Shown one piece after another: positions 49,501-62,700 of a DNA stretch of 64,000 nt. This DNA is from Ifrita kowaldi (lineage: Eukaryota; Chordata; Aves; Passeriformes; Cinclosomatidae). The position numbers were made by a program, and so were the translations under genes. Positions within the stretch are counted from its first letter, which is position 1, and each line of letters begins with the position of its first letter. The stretch is taken from NCBI GenBank assembly GCA_013398055.1, contig VZRS01014568.1, forward strand, positions 62,001 to 126,000, in the 5' to 3' direction. Under the pieces are notes generated by a model. That model saw only the letters and a program-made list of their open reading frames with translations, was not told the origin of the DNA and made no database searches.

Positions 49501-52500
49501 AGGGCATTTCTGCTTGTGAAGACTGTAAACCAGGAAATACTCTCAGTATGGAGTGTTTACTGTTGTTATTATCAGTATTTATTTTCCTCAGCTTTACATA
49601 GACAGCCGGAGAAGGCTGAAGGGCTTAACATCTCCTTTCCTTAAGGGGTTAGTTTAAGCTCCCTGGTGACCCAGCTCCTTCTAACGCTCTGGTTCTGGTT
49701 CTGGAGCCTCACATATTTCATCTCCACAGCCCTATACACAGGACTAAGGGAGCAGAAAAAAAGAAAAGCATGAGCAGCCACCAAGGTAGATGTCTTGTCC
49801 CTGCTGAAATCCCCCACCACCATGAGCTTATTTCCCCCTGTCCCATGGCAAGGTGCATCCGGCATGAGCTTGTGGGGACCCTACCCCAGCTCAGAGAGGC
49901 TGTGAGGAGGGAGCAGTCCTTCAGGCCTGCTGCTGGAGAAAAGCTCTGCTTAGGCCCCTTGATTGAAACATCCTCGGAAGCCCTGCTTTCTCCAAAAGTT
50001 AAGGAACCACATGCTGCTGCCCCTGTCCTTGCTGACACAAGCCACTGAACCAGGAGACTGAAAGCAATATGGTAACGACCCTGTTGACTTCAGAACATTA
50101 CTCCATAAAACTCAGTGAATCTTGGACCAGGAGAGCAGGTGGGAAACCACAGTTTTCCTCTCTTCCGCACTTGAGATCCTGCTGTTGGTTGAGGAAATGT
50201 ACTTTGCCCTCCCCTCAGTTGCAGTTTACTATCCAGCAACTGAGGTTCGTTCCCTTTTGCCCAAAGCAGTGTTACCAGCCCACCCACCCCTGCTCCCCTG
50301 AGACAACAGACCAGTCTGGTGGCCTCTGGCAGAGCCGTTTTCATCATTCTGCTCCATCCTATAGAATGAAAGATACCTTCAGTGCTGCAAACGACTTCAG
50401 CGGTGAGAACTAACAAGCTGTCTGCAAGTGTTCCAAAAATCCTAAGTGGGAATTTGACTGTACAAAATGAGAGGAAGAAGTGGGTTTTCCCTGTGAAGTT
50501 TTCTTGCTTAGTCATAATTTCAAGATAACATCCGGAGAGCAGAAATAGCATCTCTGAAGGGTATTGGGGAAACTCTTTTAAAGTATGTAACAAGCAAAAT
50601 AACTGCAAGCCTGATGAAAATTCAGAAGGTTTCTAATCCAGCTAGGATATATGAAAGAGCCCCCTGCCCTCTGGCATATTTATTATTGGTTGCTATTTCT
50701 CCAGTGGAAATATATGGTAACATTTAAGCCCATTGGCACAAAACCTGTCCTTCAGGAGCTGTTTGCCAGCCCCTCTGAGTTTATGGTAACGTAAACTGAG
50801 AAATTGTTCCAGGGCCTAGATCATGGGTGTTACCTCTTCCCATCCTGCTTCCAGTGCAAAGATCCAAAAAAACCCACTTTGTTTCACATTTTAAAGGAAC
50901 TGGGACAGGGGGAGGGAAAGCTTTTCTGGCTGTAATAGTGATGTTTTATAAAATGAATGGGTCTGTTCTGCAAATAAGTAAGACTAAAACTGCTAATGCA
51001 GTTCCAACAAATCAAAGCACTGAGTGTCAACACATCATCAGAATTATCAGTTCTCCTTATAACTCCTTTACAATATGTTACTTGGCTAATATTTTCCCTT
51101 CTCACAGCTTCTGAAGAGTTAATTATAATGTGGTTCTTTCTATAAAATTTTTCAATTTTCTTCTTGCTGAAACTACTGGACCTTGTCTGACAGTCCTCTA
51201 GTTTCCAAATTTCACATGTGTTTCTCGGGCCTGAATATTTTATAACGTACATGAAAATGAACAAATACCTATATTCTTAAACTGCTTGCTGAACATTTGC
51301 TTTTCTGTCAAGCTGCTTCTCAGTCCCTTCACTCTCCTATTTAAAAGAAAATGCCAGTAATTTTTATGCATATTTTCTATTATATCACCGTTACTGACTG
51401 TTTGATCCATTTTTTTGCAAGATGAGTAAATACACATATTGGGAGTTTTGTATAAAATTACTTTCATGCCAATAGTGGAGGCACATTTTAATTAAGCCAA
51501 AGTAAAATATATCTGAGAGAGACCCACATTTTGACATCAGTTACAGATGAGCAATCCTATCAAAGGATATTAAATTCCACTGATGCTACAGAGCAAAGGT
51601 TCTTCCCCTGTAATTACACTTTAGAAATTATGTTTGTTGAAAAATCTAAACTGAGAGCAGGCACAACACCTGAAACTTTGGTTCAGCTTCAGTAGGAGAG
51701 TTGAATGCTCTAGTGTTTAAGGTAGTAACCCAGGACTTGAGGTTTCCAGCTTAAAGTCTTTATTTCCTCATGGGTTTCTGCTGTGTGATCTTCAATGAAT
51801 CATTTAATACCGATCTCTTTGAGGTGTTGCAGAATTTAACACCTGCTGTTTTCAGGGGAAGTTAAGATCTGAAAGACCTAAGACATTGTCTCTCCATGCC
51901 ACAGTTGCCCTGCTGTGAAATAGAACAGTAGCAGGGGTAAGAGCCTTACCTGGTCAGGTATTACAGTCATGAAAGCTGGTACACATTGCATTTAAATTCT
52001 GCTCTCATTTTACAGAAGTGCATGCAAGCACAAAAAATTTAATACATGGTAGAGTTTCTTAGGACCTTGATAATTTCTGAAATACTATTTCTTTAATGTT
52101 CTATATTCTCCTTTCAATGAAGCATTAACTAGAACAGCAAAATACCTTCCTTTTTGACCAAATAGATTCATTCTCTCTTCTGCTGTGAAGACTGAAATGG
52201 TTTAGATGGACTGTTACTTGTAGCCCTTCACCTGGAAACATTTCCTGACAGTGTAGGGTGGTAATGGTCACTCTTCTTCATGGCTTTAAGTACTCTTTTT
52301 CCAAAATCCTTCTCTCTTCACTCACTTACCACCCTTTTATCTCTTATGCTTTTTATTTCTGTAGTATTCTGTCTTTTTTTATATCTTTGCCTCCCCTTCT
52401 CCCACCACCCATCTCTCTTTGGGTGTTAGATATGGTAACATAGAGTTTGGACTAGAATAGATGGTACAACTGCTGCAAACAAATGAATCTGGCTAAGACT

Positions 52501-53689
52501 TACTGGTAGCCTGAAGAAAATCCCACATATGGAATTTGCTGTAATTTTTAACACAGAATAGGATAAAAAAACACAGGAGCAGTCTCTTTTGCATAATCAG
52601 ATCAGCCTCCTCTCTTTCATAACTGCTCTTGCTGTGTTGTCATCCCCACCCTCACCCCCACTCCATGCCCTTCACCTCCTTGTTGATCTTCTCTCACTTT
52701 CCACTGCAAATCCTCTCCTTTATGTGAGCATCACTCTCTCATGGCCTTTCTCAGGCAACATTATGCACAGTGGACTCCTCCTGTCATCCCTTCCTACTCA
52801 GTAGAATCACACCACTCTCCTCTTGGCAGCCTTCACTGTCAGGTTTAGTTGCCTTGCCAATAAAGCAAGACATCTCCAAAGTGAATCCTTCCTGGCAGCA
52901 CTCCCTTTAAGGATAATAATTAGGAGCCTGCACTTCAGAGGCAAAATCAGTGAAATTAAAGGAGCAAAGCTGTGGCCAGCCTGCTGTACAAGGGAATGCT
53001 GCTGTCCTTCCATCTCATGGGAAACAAACTTGGAATAGCTCCGCTTTTGACTAGGTCCTCTTTTCACATGTTAAATTTATAATAACAATTAACAATAACA
53101 AATTAATAATTACAATATAGCCACAGAAATAAAGCAACTATGTATATAGATAGAATCAATGACATAAAGCCACTGTTGTAACTATGGACTGGGTGGGTTT
53201 TCCTGGCCCACAACACTGACAGAAGGCTGGAAAAATACTGAGTTGTGACTACCCCTCAGTTCATTACTCCTTCTCCACTCCCTCCATGACCTTGGCACAG
53301 TTAGTGTTTAACCCTGATGAGAAACTCCCTTGGGCACTCTTTAATTTATTATTTTTTAAGAAAATCCCCCAAATATGTATTTCAGGTGCCACCATAACAA
53401 ACATTTCTCAGCACTGGATCAGCAATGTTGGTGGCACCCGCTAGAAAATTTGGTTTGTTTCATTTGTAAGAGACAAGGCACTTGTTAAACTGGAAGTGAA
53501 CTTGCTTACACAAAAAAATAGACTAACATGAGTAGCATGTTTATATTATTTGGAGAGCCATGTTTTGGAGGGATTTTGAGCATTTAAAAGGAAAAAATCT
53601 TACAATGGTAATTCTTCAAAACCGGTGCAGCACGAAAGAAAAAACATTTGATCCCTCTGTGCTAGGAAGCCACTTAACCAAGGGGACTT
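49501..53689. other. Unique DNA with a moderately G+C-rich part
   Basis: 49640-50350 is richer in G+C with overlapping frames on both strands. Pyrimidine-rich tracts occur at 52365-52420 and 52640-52700. Only the MIR-like piece at 51715 is recognised. Confidence 0.6.
51715..51850 (+). mobile_element. MIR-like SINE relic
   Basis: The segment GCTGTGTGATCTTCAATGAA followed by TCATTTAATACC matches the MIR core GCTGTGTGACCTTGGGCAAG/TCACTTAACC. Upstream, CCCAGGACTTGAGGTTTCCA sits where MIR has CCTGGGTTCGAATCCCAG. Downstream agreement is poor. Confidence 0.55.
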
Positions 53690-53880
53690 ATCACAGCTAA
53701 GCATTAATTGGTGAAAATCTGGGAGAAACATTTGCAATTGCAGGAGCTGTGTTGCTGAGAAGACGGCTGATTTGCCTAGGGACTTTGCTTAAGCACTTTG
53801 TAAACGACATTAATTAGTTATTTTAATATTTGAATTACCTTTAATTATTCTTGCATTCGACAACTTTGCACGGGGTGCAT
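53690..53880. promoter_or_regulatory. Possible conserved non-coding element
   Basis: Contains GCATTAATTGG, GCAATTGCAGG, GACATTAATTAG (near 53807) and CTTTAATTATTC, mixed with a less A+T-rich part around AAGACGGCTGATTTGCC. No repeat or frame explains it. Homeodomain-type cores cluster in the second half. Confidence 0.3.
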
Positions 53881-56800
53881 CATCCTATGTGTTTGTACCA
53901 GAAAGCATCCATCAGTTGAATAGAAACAAAGACAAAGAAAGAAAAGCAGGACATTTCTTTTCCACTTTCATCTTGTCTTTTCTAGCCTGATAGCTTAAGA
54001 ACCCCTTTTCCTCATTTTCTTTCAGAACTCATAAAGTTACTTGTCTCAATGTTAGCAGGTTGATTAGGATTATTATTTTTTACAAGATAGAAATTGTTCC
54101 AGCCTCAGTGATCTTTCTGATGTCTTTAAATATACCGCCTAATTTTCACAGTTTTACTGTTTTACAGATCTGTCTGCAGTTGGCAAATTTCAGTTGTGTG
54201 ACACTGCACCCACAAATACCAAGGCGCTACAGAACAGATCAGTAAAACTGGGAAAAGGGAGAGATAAAATGAACACTCTTCTCCAGTTTAGAGGTGAAAA
54301 AATAAAAGACAACAGCATCCAGTAATTTCACTGCAACCCTCACCAAAAAAAATAATGCTACGTCTCTGACATGCCAAGGCTCAATAACTATGCCTATCAC
54401 AGTGAAGCTGGATTCACTAAGTGTGTCTAGAGGCTACTGTCCTCCAGTAACAATAGATTTCCAAACACAAAAGTCAGTAAGATTTTTATTGCACTACAAT
54501 AGCAAATATTTAAATGTACCCAGAAACTAGAGGCAAGGAATGACTCTCAAGATATGTTGCTGCCATATTAAGGCCAGTGTAAGCTCTCTGCAATTAATTA
54601 TTTTTTACCATCATTATTCTTTATTTAAAATTCATCTTTGACACTGTGTCACTTTGAAACTCATGGTCATGCACACAACTTAATCAACCATATTCCAGTC
54701 CTCCTCTTGCTTGCCTAAGTCCAGCTTTAAAAGTTCTTTGTCTTCTGGTTCTTCCATCCTTAGGAGGTGATTATGACCTCCTCACCATCTTTCTGTGTGT
54801 ACTGTGCTTCACTGTCTCCTTGCCCTGCACCATACTTTGGCATGATCATATCTTCTACAACAAATGAAACTATCATTCTCTGTCACATTTATCAGATAGA
54901 TTAGGACAACCTAGATTTCATTCAGACACTGTTTGTTGTAGGTCTTTATCCAATCTCTCCATCTACATGTGACCTGAATGAAAGCATGCCTTGTGGATAC
55001 TTTTTTCACTGGGATTTTAAAACTAATCGAAGACTCTTAATTGAAATGAATGAAGACGACATGTTCATTCATCCCTATTTTATCAGAAAAATTAACTACA
55101 CATGGAATTAATTTATGGCACTTTGTTTACATTTAACTATAAATGAATATGAAAATTGAGTGACATGTTGGAAAAACATGGAGATTAAAAAAACCTGCAT
55201 GGGAAAATATAATTGCCTGCCAAGAATCTATTTGTGCAATTTCAGCATCAGATAATAATCTGATTATTTTCAGAACACAGGAAGAGTTCTGAACACATTT
55301 CATTCTGTGTTGTTAATGAAATCATAAATATTTTTGTGCATGTGAATGTGTGCTCTAACATGTTTGTGATTTTCACAAAGTTTAAAAGTGTCCTAATTTG
55401 GAAGTGTCTTCTGATGTCTGTGGTTGGATCTAATTTCACCACTCCCACATGGTTGGAGGGTGAAGATGTTGGGAGTTTTTAACTACACGAAACATGCTGA
55501 AGAACTGACTATAAAGTGGTAAGAAAGGAAATGGCTGTTCCTTCAGATTCCCATTTAACAGCTGCAGACAAGAGAAACAGAAAGAGGCTGAAAGCTTCAA
55601 GATCAGAGGGGAAGTTGGTGGAAAAGGTAAACCTCCTCTGTCTAGACTCTCTAAATCCCAATCCACTGCCTCCTAATTCTTGTCATTTAGTATAAGGTTG
55701 AAAAGAAACAGTTTTCATGCTGGAAATGCCTCTGGGTACTATCACGAATTGTACCAATTCCCACCCTCACTCTGCCCTGCCCAGTGTTTTGCTGCTGGTA
55801 ACTACTGGAAAAATTTTGCCCATTGTTCCCAGGCAGCAGTTCATATTTCCTCATTTTGACTAATTCTGCTTTTTCTCAAGGTAGATTTCATTAAGATTCT
55901 GATGGGTATTAACAGGAATTAGTAACAGTGATAACTAGGGGAGGTGGGGGAAAGAAAAAAAGAAAGCAAGAGAGAAAGAGACCTTGCATGAACACAGCAC
56001 AATTGAATTGATTTCAGGGTAAAATCTCCTGTTGCAATAATCTCTTGCTAACTTACTTTATAATACAGAATCTCTTCCAATTACAGAAGTCTGAATTTTG
56101 TGCTTTGTTGGTGAAACTGATTCTAAAAATTAAGTTGGAGTCCTGTTCTTCGTCACCATCCCCGAAAGTGTTCACACTTTGAGGGCGTTGGGATGTGCTT
56201 GGCAGAGTCAGCTACCTGCCAGTGTTCTCAACAGATTTTAACAGAGAATACTGAACACTGAACAGCAAGCTTGATCCTTTGACTATGAAAAAGAGATGAA
56301 CAAATTAAATCTTCTGAGAAGAAGTTTGGTTTGTTTTGGTCAAGAAAAGTGTTTAAAGCTGAGTTGAGTTTTATCAGCTTTGCAAAAATAAAATGTATGG
56401 CACTTGAATGTATCTCCTACCATCTAATTTATGGTGGATTTTTCTAAGAATTATACATCTGCATTGTGGAATTCTCAGAAGCATGAAGCCTAGAGACTGA
56501 AGCAGAGGGTTATGAACTTGTTTTGAAAATAGGAAAATAGATGAAAGTTTGCTGTTCTTCATAAGTAGATTTAAGTTTGGAAAGCCAAAGGTGTCAAAAA
56601 GCCAAACAATTCAAAATGCCTTCACTAAAATCCTAATCCCAAATACCACAAGGAAAATGTTTCATGGCACGTGGTGTATCTGGCAGTGGCCATAAGTGCT
56701 GGAAATATCCATCTGTATGAAAAGAACACACTCTGCTGTACCCCCAGAGCTGCCTACCCTGACACCAGTGAAGACTCAACTGTTTCCTCATCACCCTGCA

Positions 56801-57639
56801 CCTCTCCCGACAAAGAAGAGGGACTGACTCTCTGCCAGGGATGTGCTCACTGGTGCTGAACTGCGGGATGTCTTCCTTCCAGCTTTACTGCTAGATGGCT
56901 GCTGATTTTAAAACAGTTGATGCTTTGTCTCCTGCCTCAGTTTCTTCGACTCTGATAAGAAGGTAATAAGGTTAATTTCCCTAATTGCTAATTTCATGCT
57001 TATTTGCCCTGAAGTTTTCAGGCAATAAGCCCTGTTAGAGTTCAGTGCTATTTTCTGCACTGAATTCATAAAGGCAGCCCTTTGCTATACAGCATCTTTT
57101 CCACTGTTTCACCATTGATAACAGGTATAGAGCCAACCAACATAACTTTTATGTTTCCTCTATAAAGAACCCAGAATTGACCCAGGGTATTTATTATTAG
57201 ATGCTGTTAACATCTAACAAATCAATTTGGGATAGGTGAAAAATTACACTTTCTTGTAATTAATTTCAAACATATTTGAAGCATTCGTTGCTTGAATAGA
57301 ATTTAACTTCATTTTTAGTTTGGTTTGCTTTGTTTAACTTTTGAAAGATAAGCAGTGTCTAATCCGAATAATGTGTTTAAGCACTTTGCGCAACAAAAAG
57401 CTAAGCATGTGTTTAAATGCTTTCCTGAAATGGAGCCTCCAATTTTTCCTCAAGATCTACATGTAACCTCATTCTTTCTACAAGACTGGGATTTTTTTTA
57501 ATTTTTTTAATTTCATGTATCTAAAACTTCATTTTAAACTGTGTCCCTCTTAACAGGTAATACAAAATACATTTTCCTCTTTTTTGCAAAGTGAGTTTGC
57601 TGCAGCCTCTGTCATAAAGCAAGTGAGAAGCTTGAGTCT
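53881..57639. other. Unique A+T-rich DNA
   Basis: A purine-rich run lies at 55938-55981. 55020-55200 is A+T-rich with ATTAACTAC and GGAATTAATTTATGG motifs. No gene is recognised. Confidence 0.6.
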
Positions 57640-57935
57640 AAGCTACAGAGTAGCTAATTCCATTTAATATTAATAATTAGTCACAGGTGTCTTGGACAAT
57701 ATGACCAAATAAAAGCTGTGCTCAAAGAAATCCCAGTCCTTCTAATTTCAAGACTTTGATAGGGACTTTGCTCTCGAATGCTCAAATAAATAAATAAATG
57801 AGGCCAAGGAATTCATTTGAAATATTAATTAAAATGCAAATTAAATCCAGATTGCATGGGCTTTAAAAACTGTTCTCTGAAGTTCCCATGAATATAAAGC
57901 ATGTGACAAGCTACTGTTTTAAATGAGATCTACAT
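57640..57935. promoter_or_regulatory. Enhancer-like block with homeodomain and octamer motifs
   Basis: Seen: TTTAATATTAATAATTAG (near 57663), AATATTAATTAAAATG and the exact POU octamer ATGCAAAT at 57834-57841, directly next to a TAATTAAA core. TTTGATAGGGACTTTGC also fits an HMG/LEF-type core. Known: octamers bind POU factors. Inferred: a neural or early developmental enhancer is possible. Confidence 0.35.
57784..57800 (+). repeat. (AAAT)4 tract
   Basis: CAAATAAATAAATAAATG: four AAAT units inside an otherwise unique, enhancer-like block. Confidence 0.9.
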
Positions 57936-58079
57936 AAGCATACATTGTTGAAAAACTGCTTGGCTTGAAAATAACCTTACCAACACCATGAACTGCGAAT
58001 AATGAGAGAAAACCTTCAGCAGCAACAGCTTTCATCACTGACAAGGCTGTCTGTGAGGCTTTGCAGCATGGAGGGAGGA

Positions 58080-58290
58080 GGGTGGTGTGACGTGCCCTGG
58101 CCACCACCACTCCTGCCCATCTGTGTTGGTGGCCGGCTGCCGCCTGGCCAGGCAGGTGGCCAGCTCCAGCGGGATGCGGCGTGCCAAGGTTGATCGGCTC
58201 TGGGAGCGCTGGTGCTGCAGAGCTGCTGCCAGCCAGGGAGGCAGGACAGCCCACCCCCCGGCACCACTGCCCTGGCGTGCGCAACCAGGC
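58080..58290. other. G+C-rich, CpG-containing islet
   Basis: About 200 bp with clearly higher G+C than the flanks and about a dozen CpG dinucleotides by eye (GACGTG, GCCGGC, GCGGGATGCGGCG, ATCGGC, AGCGCT and others). Frames are open on both strands because stop codons are A+T-rich; none has a recognisable domain. It may be a small CpG island for a non-coding transcript, a GC-rich repeat fragment or a biased-conversion spot. Confidence 0.5.
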
Positions 58291-59564
58291 CAGCCATGCT
58301 CAGGCATCACACACTCCTTCCCATTTGGAGTAAAGGAAAGCAGAATATACCCAATTCTTCCCTCCATCAGTGAAAAGATGTTCCGTATGACGTGCTCCCC
58401 TCCTGAGTCGGCCAGCCTTGCTCACAGCACATCCTGGCACTAACAAGTGCCTTTTTCTGTGATGTCTCTCCTTGATTGAGTGCTGCAGATGAATTGCTGC
58501 AAGAAAAAGACAGATGAAATAAGTGCACCACCTTAAGCAGAGACTAACGCAGGCATCTGGAAATCCTCTCTTCCAACATTGTCTCAATGTAAAACAGTGC
58601 TTCTGACAGATTACAATTTCTATTTAATCTGTTTTCTAGTTCATCCCACTCCCAAAATCAAGCCTTGTGTCTATTGGGAAAGGGTTTGTTTTACTTCTGA
58701 CCAATAGAGTTTTTATAGTTTACCTGGCCACTACTTCTGTCCCTCTGCCAAGCAATATAACCCTGTTAACCAGTGCGGGGAGCAGGATGTGGGATGGCCC
58801 AGGCTCTGCTGAAACAGGCTAGGGCCAAGTCACATCGCCCAGCTCTTTATGAGGAAGATAAATGATGTTCAGAATACAGTGTAAACAAGCAATCCAAATA
58901 TCTCCCTACAGTCTTGGGAACACCAGACTTTCTGGAAGAAGCTTGTACAGCATGAACACCATGAAAAAGTCCATAAGGAAGAGAAAGATTCTGCCTCAAG
59001 AGCTCCAGTGAAGCCATAATAAATAATGCATAGGGCCACATGCTGAATGACAAACCTAATAAGGAACATCAAACATCTGAATGTCCTCTGAGCCTCATCC
59101 ATCCCGCTTGCCAAATGGGCAGGTGCTCAGAGAAATGAAAGAATGTGACGATGGACAAGAAGAGCCTATCAAATTGCAAAAGCTCTAGGAGCTGAGTTCA
59201 GGCTACAAACCTGCCCTGTTCCAGTATTTGCTAATCTGTAGATGCAGGACTTGGTAATGAAAAAATATTAATGTGAGTTTGAGGTGTGGCAGATAATATA
59301 TGAAATTTATACTGCCCCACTAGGGAGAGCTTCTAGGAGCACAAGTGTAACACAATTTAGTTTCCATACCTGAAGAGTTGTTCTCCCAGCATTTTGTCAG
59401 CCACTGAAACCATTGGTGTCCTTGTCCATTCATCCATAGCTGTAAGCTCTACCAAGACTAATTAATCCTGCTGAAAGATCTGCCTCAGTGGGAAACACCA
59501 TCTAGATGTGATGCCCTTGCCTTTAATTTCTGAGCAGACTTGGTTAAAAGAAAGTCAGGTAACT
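58291..59564. other. Unique DNA, no gene recognised
   Basis: Short frames on both strands next to the G+C-rich islet; nothing with a domain. Confidence 0.6.
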
Positions 59565-59715
59565 TGGCACAGAAGCGCCCTTTGTTTTCAGAGAGATCAG
59601 ACTTTAAAGTATTTTTTCACTTAATTGAAAATAAAATTTCCCCAGAGTGCTGAAGTCTGCTCTTAATGCATGTGCACAGCTCTAATTAATGCTAATTATT
59701 TGCATTCACCAAGGG
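59565..59715. promoter_or_regulatory. Enhancer-like block: SOX-type, homeodomain and POU octamer motifs
   Basis: Seen: CCTTTGTTTTC (SOX-type core, 59579-59589), TTAATTGAAAAT, CTCTAATTAATGCTAATTA and the exact octamer ATTTGCAT at 59698-59705, with ATGCTAAT 10 bp before it. Known: SOX and POU factors act together on many developmental enhancers. The two motifs here are more than 100 bp apart, so this is not a classic composite site. No repeat accounts for the block. Confidence 0.35.
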
Positions 59716-62700
59716 GAGAAGTGTATTACTTTAGGTGCCTACTTGGAATACGTTACCTTAGCCCTTCATGTGACTCCAAGTGGTGCACTCGAATGGAAAG
59801 ATGCAGCTGCCTTGAGAACCAAGTGTCTGGTGCCTGAGGATAATCCAGATTGAGTGTAGGACAGGATGTGCTACACCACAAATAGCATAGCCAGGCTTCC
59901 TGCACCACACAAAGTCTGACTCACAGAGCTTGCACACACAGCAGCACAGAGATCACTGCAAGTTCATTTTGCCTCTGCACATTTGGGCAGGGGACCCTAT
60001 TCATGAGACGCTTACACCGTGCCCAGCCAAACGGGCCGTGAGCCTTGGTGTCACAGTGCCTCAGCACAACCAGTCAACAAGCACTGCTCAGGCTGGGGCA
60101 GCACAAGAGATCAGTGCTCAACCCACAAACAAAGCCCAGATCTCCGGAGATCTAAGCTCAAGTTTTATCTACTCAGCTACACTTCATTTTGTGGCAGGGC
60201 TGAAGTCCCCAAAGGATGTTTCTTCCAGAGCACCACTGAAATAATGAAGCACGACAGATTTATTCCAGTTCAGGAATCTGGTCCATACACTTTCATTGTA
60301 AATAAACTGCAAAACCTGGACATCTTCCATGCTCTTGCCCACACACGCAAGTTCATCCAAATTCATCAAGCTTGCCAGCATCTTTCTAGATGGTTACCCT
60401 TTAACTAGGGCTTTATTGGATAACTGTAACCCAATTTGCTGCAGCTGCGTGACCCTGGCTCGCTTTTGGAATGGAGCAAGCCGTGGGAGGAAGTGCCAAG
60501 CAGGAGCCCACCTGCCAGGCAGCAAGGGTAGCTAGAAAGGACCAGTCTGAACGTGCAAAATCAGGTGGCAAAGATGTGCTGTTTGTTTTTCCTAATGACA
60601 AAATTAGCACACTGATAATAATCAAACAGAGCTATGTGCAGTGGGGGGTTATTTAATTAACAAACGTCCTTTTCCGGGTATGAGCAGGACACAGGCACTG
60701 TGCTCACCCATGCAAGCTGTCACTCATGTCCCTGGAAAACTCATGTGCAAACTGCCTTCAGCTTCCTTCGTCTGGGTTTGCTCTGGAGAGGAGGTGGATC
60801 CTACTTGTGTTTTTTATTCACATATTCTCTTTCTGCACAATGTGATATTTTTGCTCACATCCAAGAACATAGATCACATCTAATAGAATAGGTTGCTTTG
60901 AAAAGCCCAGTGGAAAAGGCTTTCTTCCAATACGTGCCCACAAAGTAGTGTTGGGGATGCTGCCTTCTGCTACTTCTAACTACAGTACATCTTCATATCT
61001 CACAACTGCCTGATCAAAATCGGGTTTTTTCCTTATTAAGTTACCTGTGGCTTTAATATTTAATTGAGAGAAACATCTTAGTCCTTGACTACCTTTATGT
61101 AATACAGCAGCTTCACAGGCATGATCGTGCTCTTTGATGCATCCAGCTCTGGAGACCCATCCAGCAGCAGAAGTCAAGAGTGGTGATACAAATTATCTTC
61201 TCTGGGTTTGTTATACATCGAAGGAGTTGGTGCAGCTGCTCAGAGCTGCATCAGCCCACCTGCGCCATCCCTGTGAGAGGGAAGCTGGTCAGCAGATGTG
61301 TAACAGGAGAGATTTTTCTGCTGTATACTGTCCTTCAGAAAGAAGGCAGGTGAGGAAGAACAGCAGTAGGCACCTTGTACAAAAGTCAGTTCAAAGGGTA
61401 GCAGATGTTTCCAATTTACCCCTGCACAAGGAACATCATCGCACTGAACTTTCCTACAACAGACTCATAAATTCCTAACTCCAACAGCTTCCATTTTAAA
61501 AAAAACTCGGAGGAAAACATTCAAGATATAAAACTCAGGTTTACTTTTACTTATTAGTGATTTGCTCTAGAGAAATCCTAAGCTCAAACTTGCCAATTTG
61601 CTGACAACTTCTTCAACAATCAAGGTTATTCAAATGTTAAGTTTTCCCTCATTTTATGGAGATAAAGTCCAGATGTTGATTAAAAACTTGTATTTCTTCA
61701 AACATTATGGCTGGTTGGAAATAAAGTTTTAGGTTTCCTTTGCTTCAACTTTGAATTTTACTCATTCCGCTTTGTTCTGCTTTTTTTATTATTTTTATCA
61801 GCACTAAAATCTATTCCAGGCAAGTACAGATAGCCAGAACCAGCTCTCAGTAGTTTGCAGGGTAGTCAGTACCATGAAACCAGTGACAAGGCAGCATTTT
61901 AATAGTCTTTCAGTGAGGGCAGTTGTGTAACTAGGCTTGAATTTCTCTAGCTAGCTTGGCCAATTTGGGGTTGGTAAAAGATGGAAGCAGATTTAAGGGA
62001 AGAAATTAAATGGATATAGACATATATCAGCTCAGGAAAGGAACATTCCTCTCAGGGGCTCTAGGGGTGTTTAAAGAGCCTTGTGGGATTGTAGGAAGCC
62101 TATCATGGCAGTCATGGTTGAGATGGGAACACCTCATCAGATAAATTCAGTCACAAATCTGTGAATCGGCGGTGCGGAGTCACTGAGCACCTTCGTGATG
62201 CTGGGACAGAGACAGTCAATGAGATGAGATGAGTCAGGAGAAGTGTGACAGGAAGGTGGAGGAGGATGTGAATAGATTAACATTCCAACCAAGAATTGCA
62301 TATTCAACATTGTAACTATTCATTAAAGGGATCAAAGAGCTGCAGGTAAAAGGCCAGAAAAGAAAGGATTAAAGTTATCCAGGTGCACGTGACAAGATTG
62401 CACTGGAAAACTGCAGAGTGGGATTTTGAGAAGTGTGGATAGGAGCTAAAAAGGTAGGATCAAAGCTGAAAACTATTGTCATGTAGAGCCAAAGAAACTT
62501 GGAGGACAGAGTTTGTGATAACAAAAAAGAGAAAAGTGCTGAAGTCCAAAAATAAATTGAATTTGGCCAAGAGGAGACAAGACACAGGGCAGACGTGGGA
62601 TTAAATGGATAGCAGGAGTCAGAAGCAGGTTGTGCGGCTGAAGACAATGGAAACATGAGGTGAGATAATTCTCAAAATGATCAGAGAATTGCCTGTTTAG

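Noticed and set aside
49641..49865. A VVGDF string on the minus strand recalls the endonuclease motif of CR1-type LINEs
   Set aside because: The residues on both sides do not follow the LINE endonuclease pattern, and no reverse transcriptase or CR1 3' end is nearby.
50090..50608. 172-codon minus-strand open frame
   Set aside because: Opens at TTG in a G+C-richer patch; no domain.
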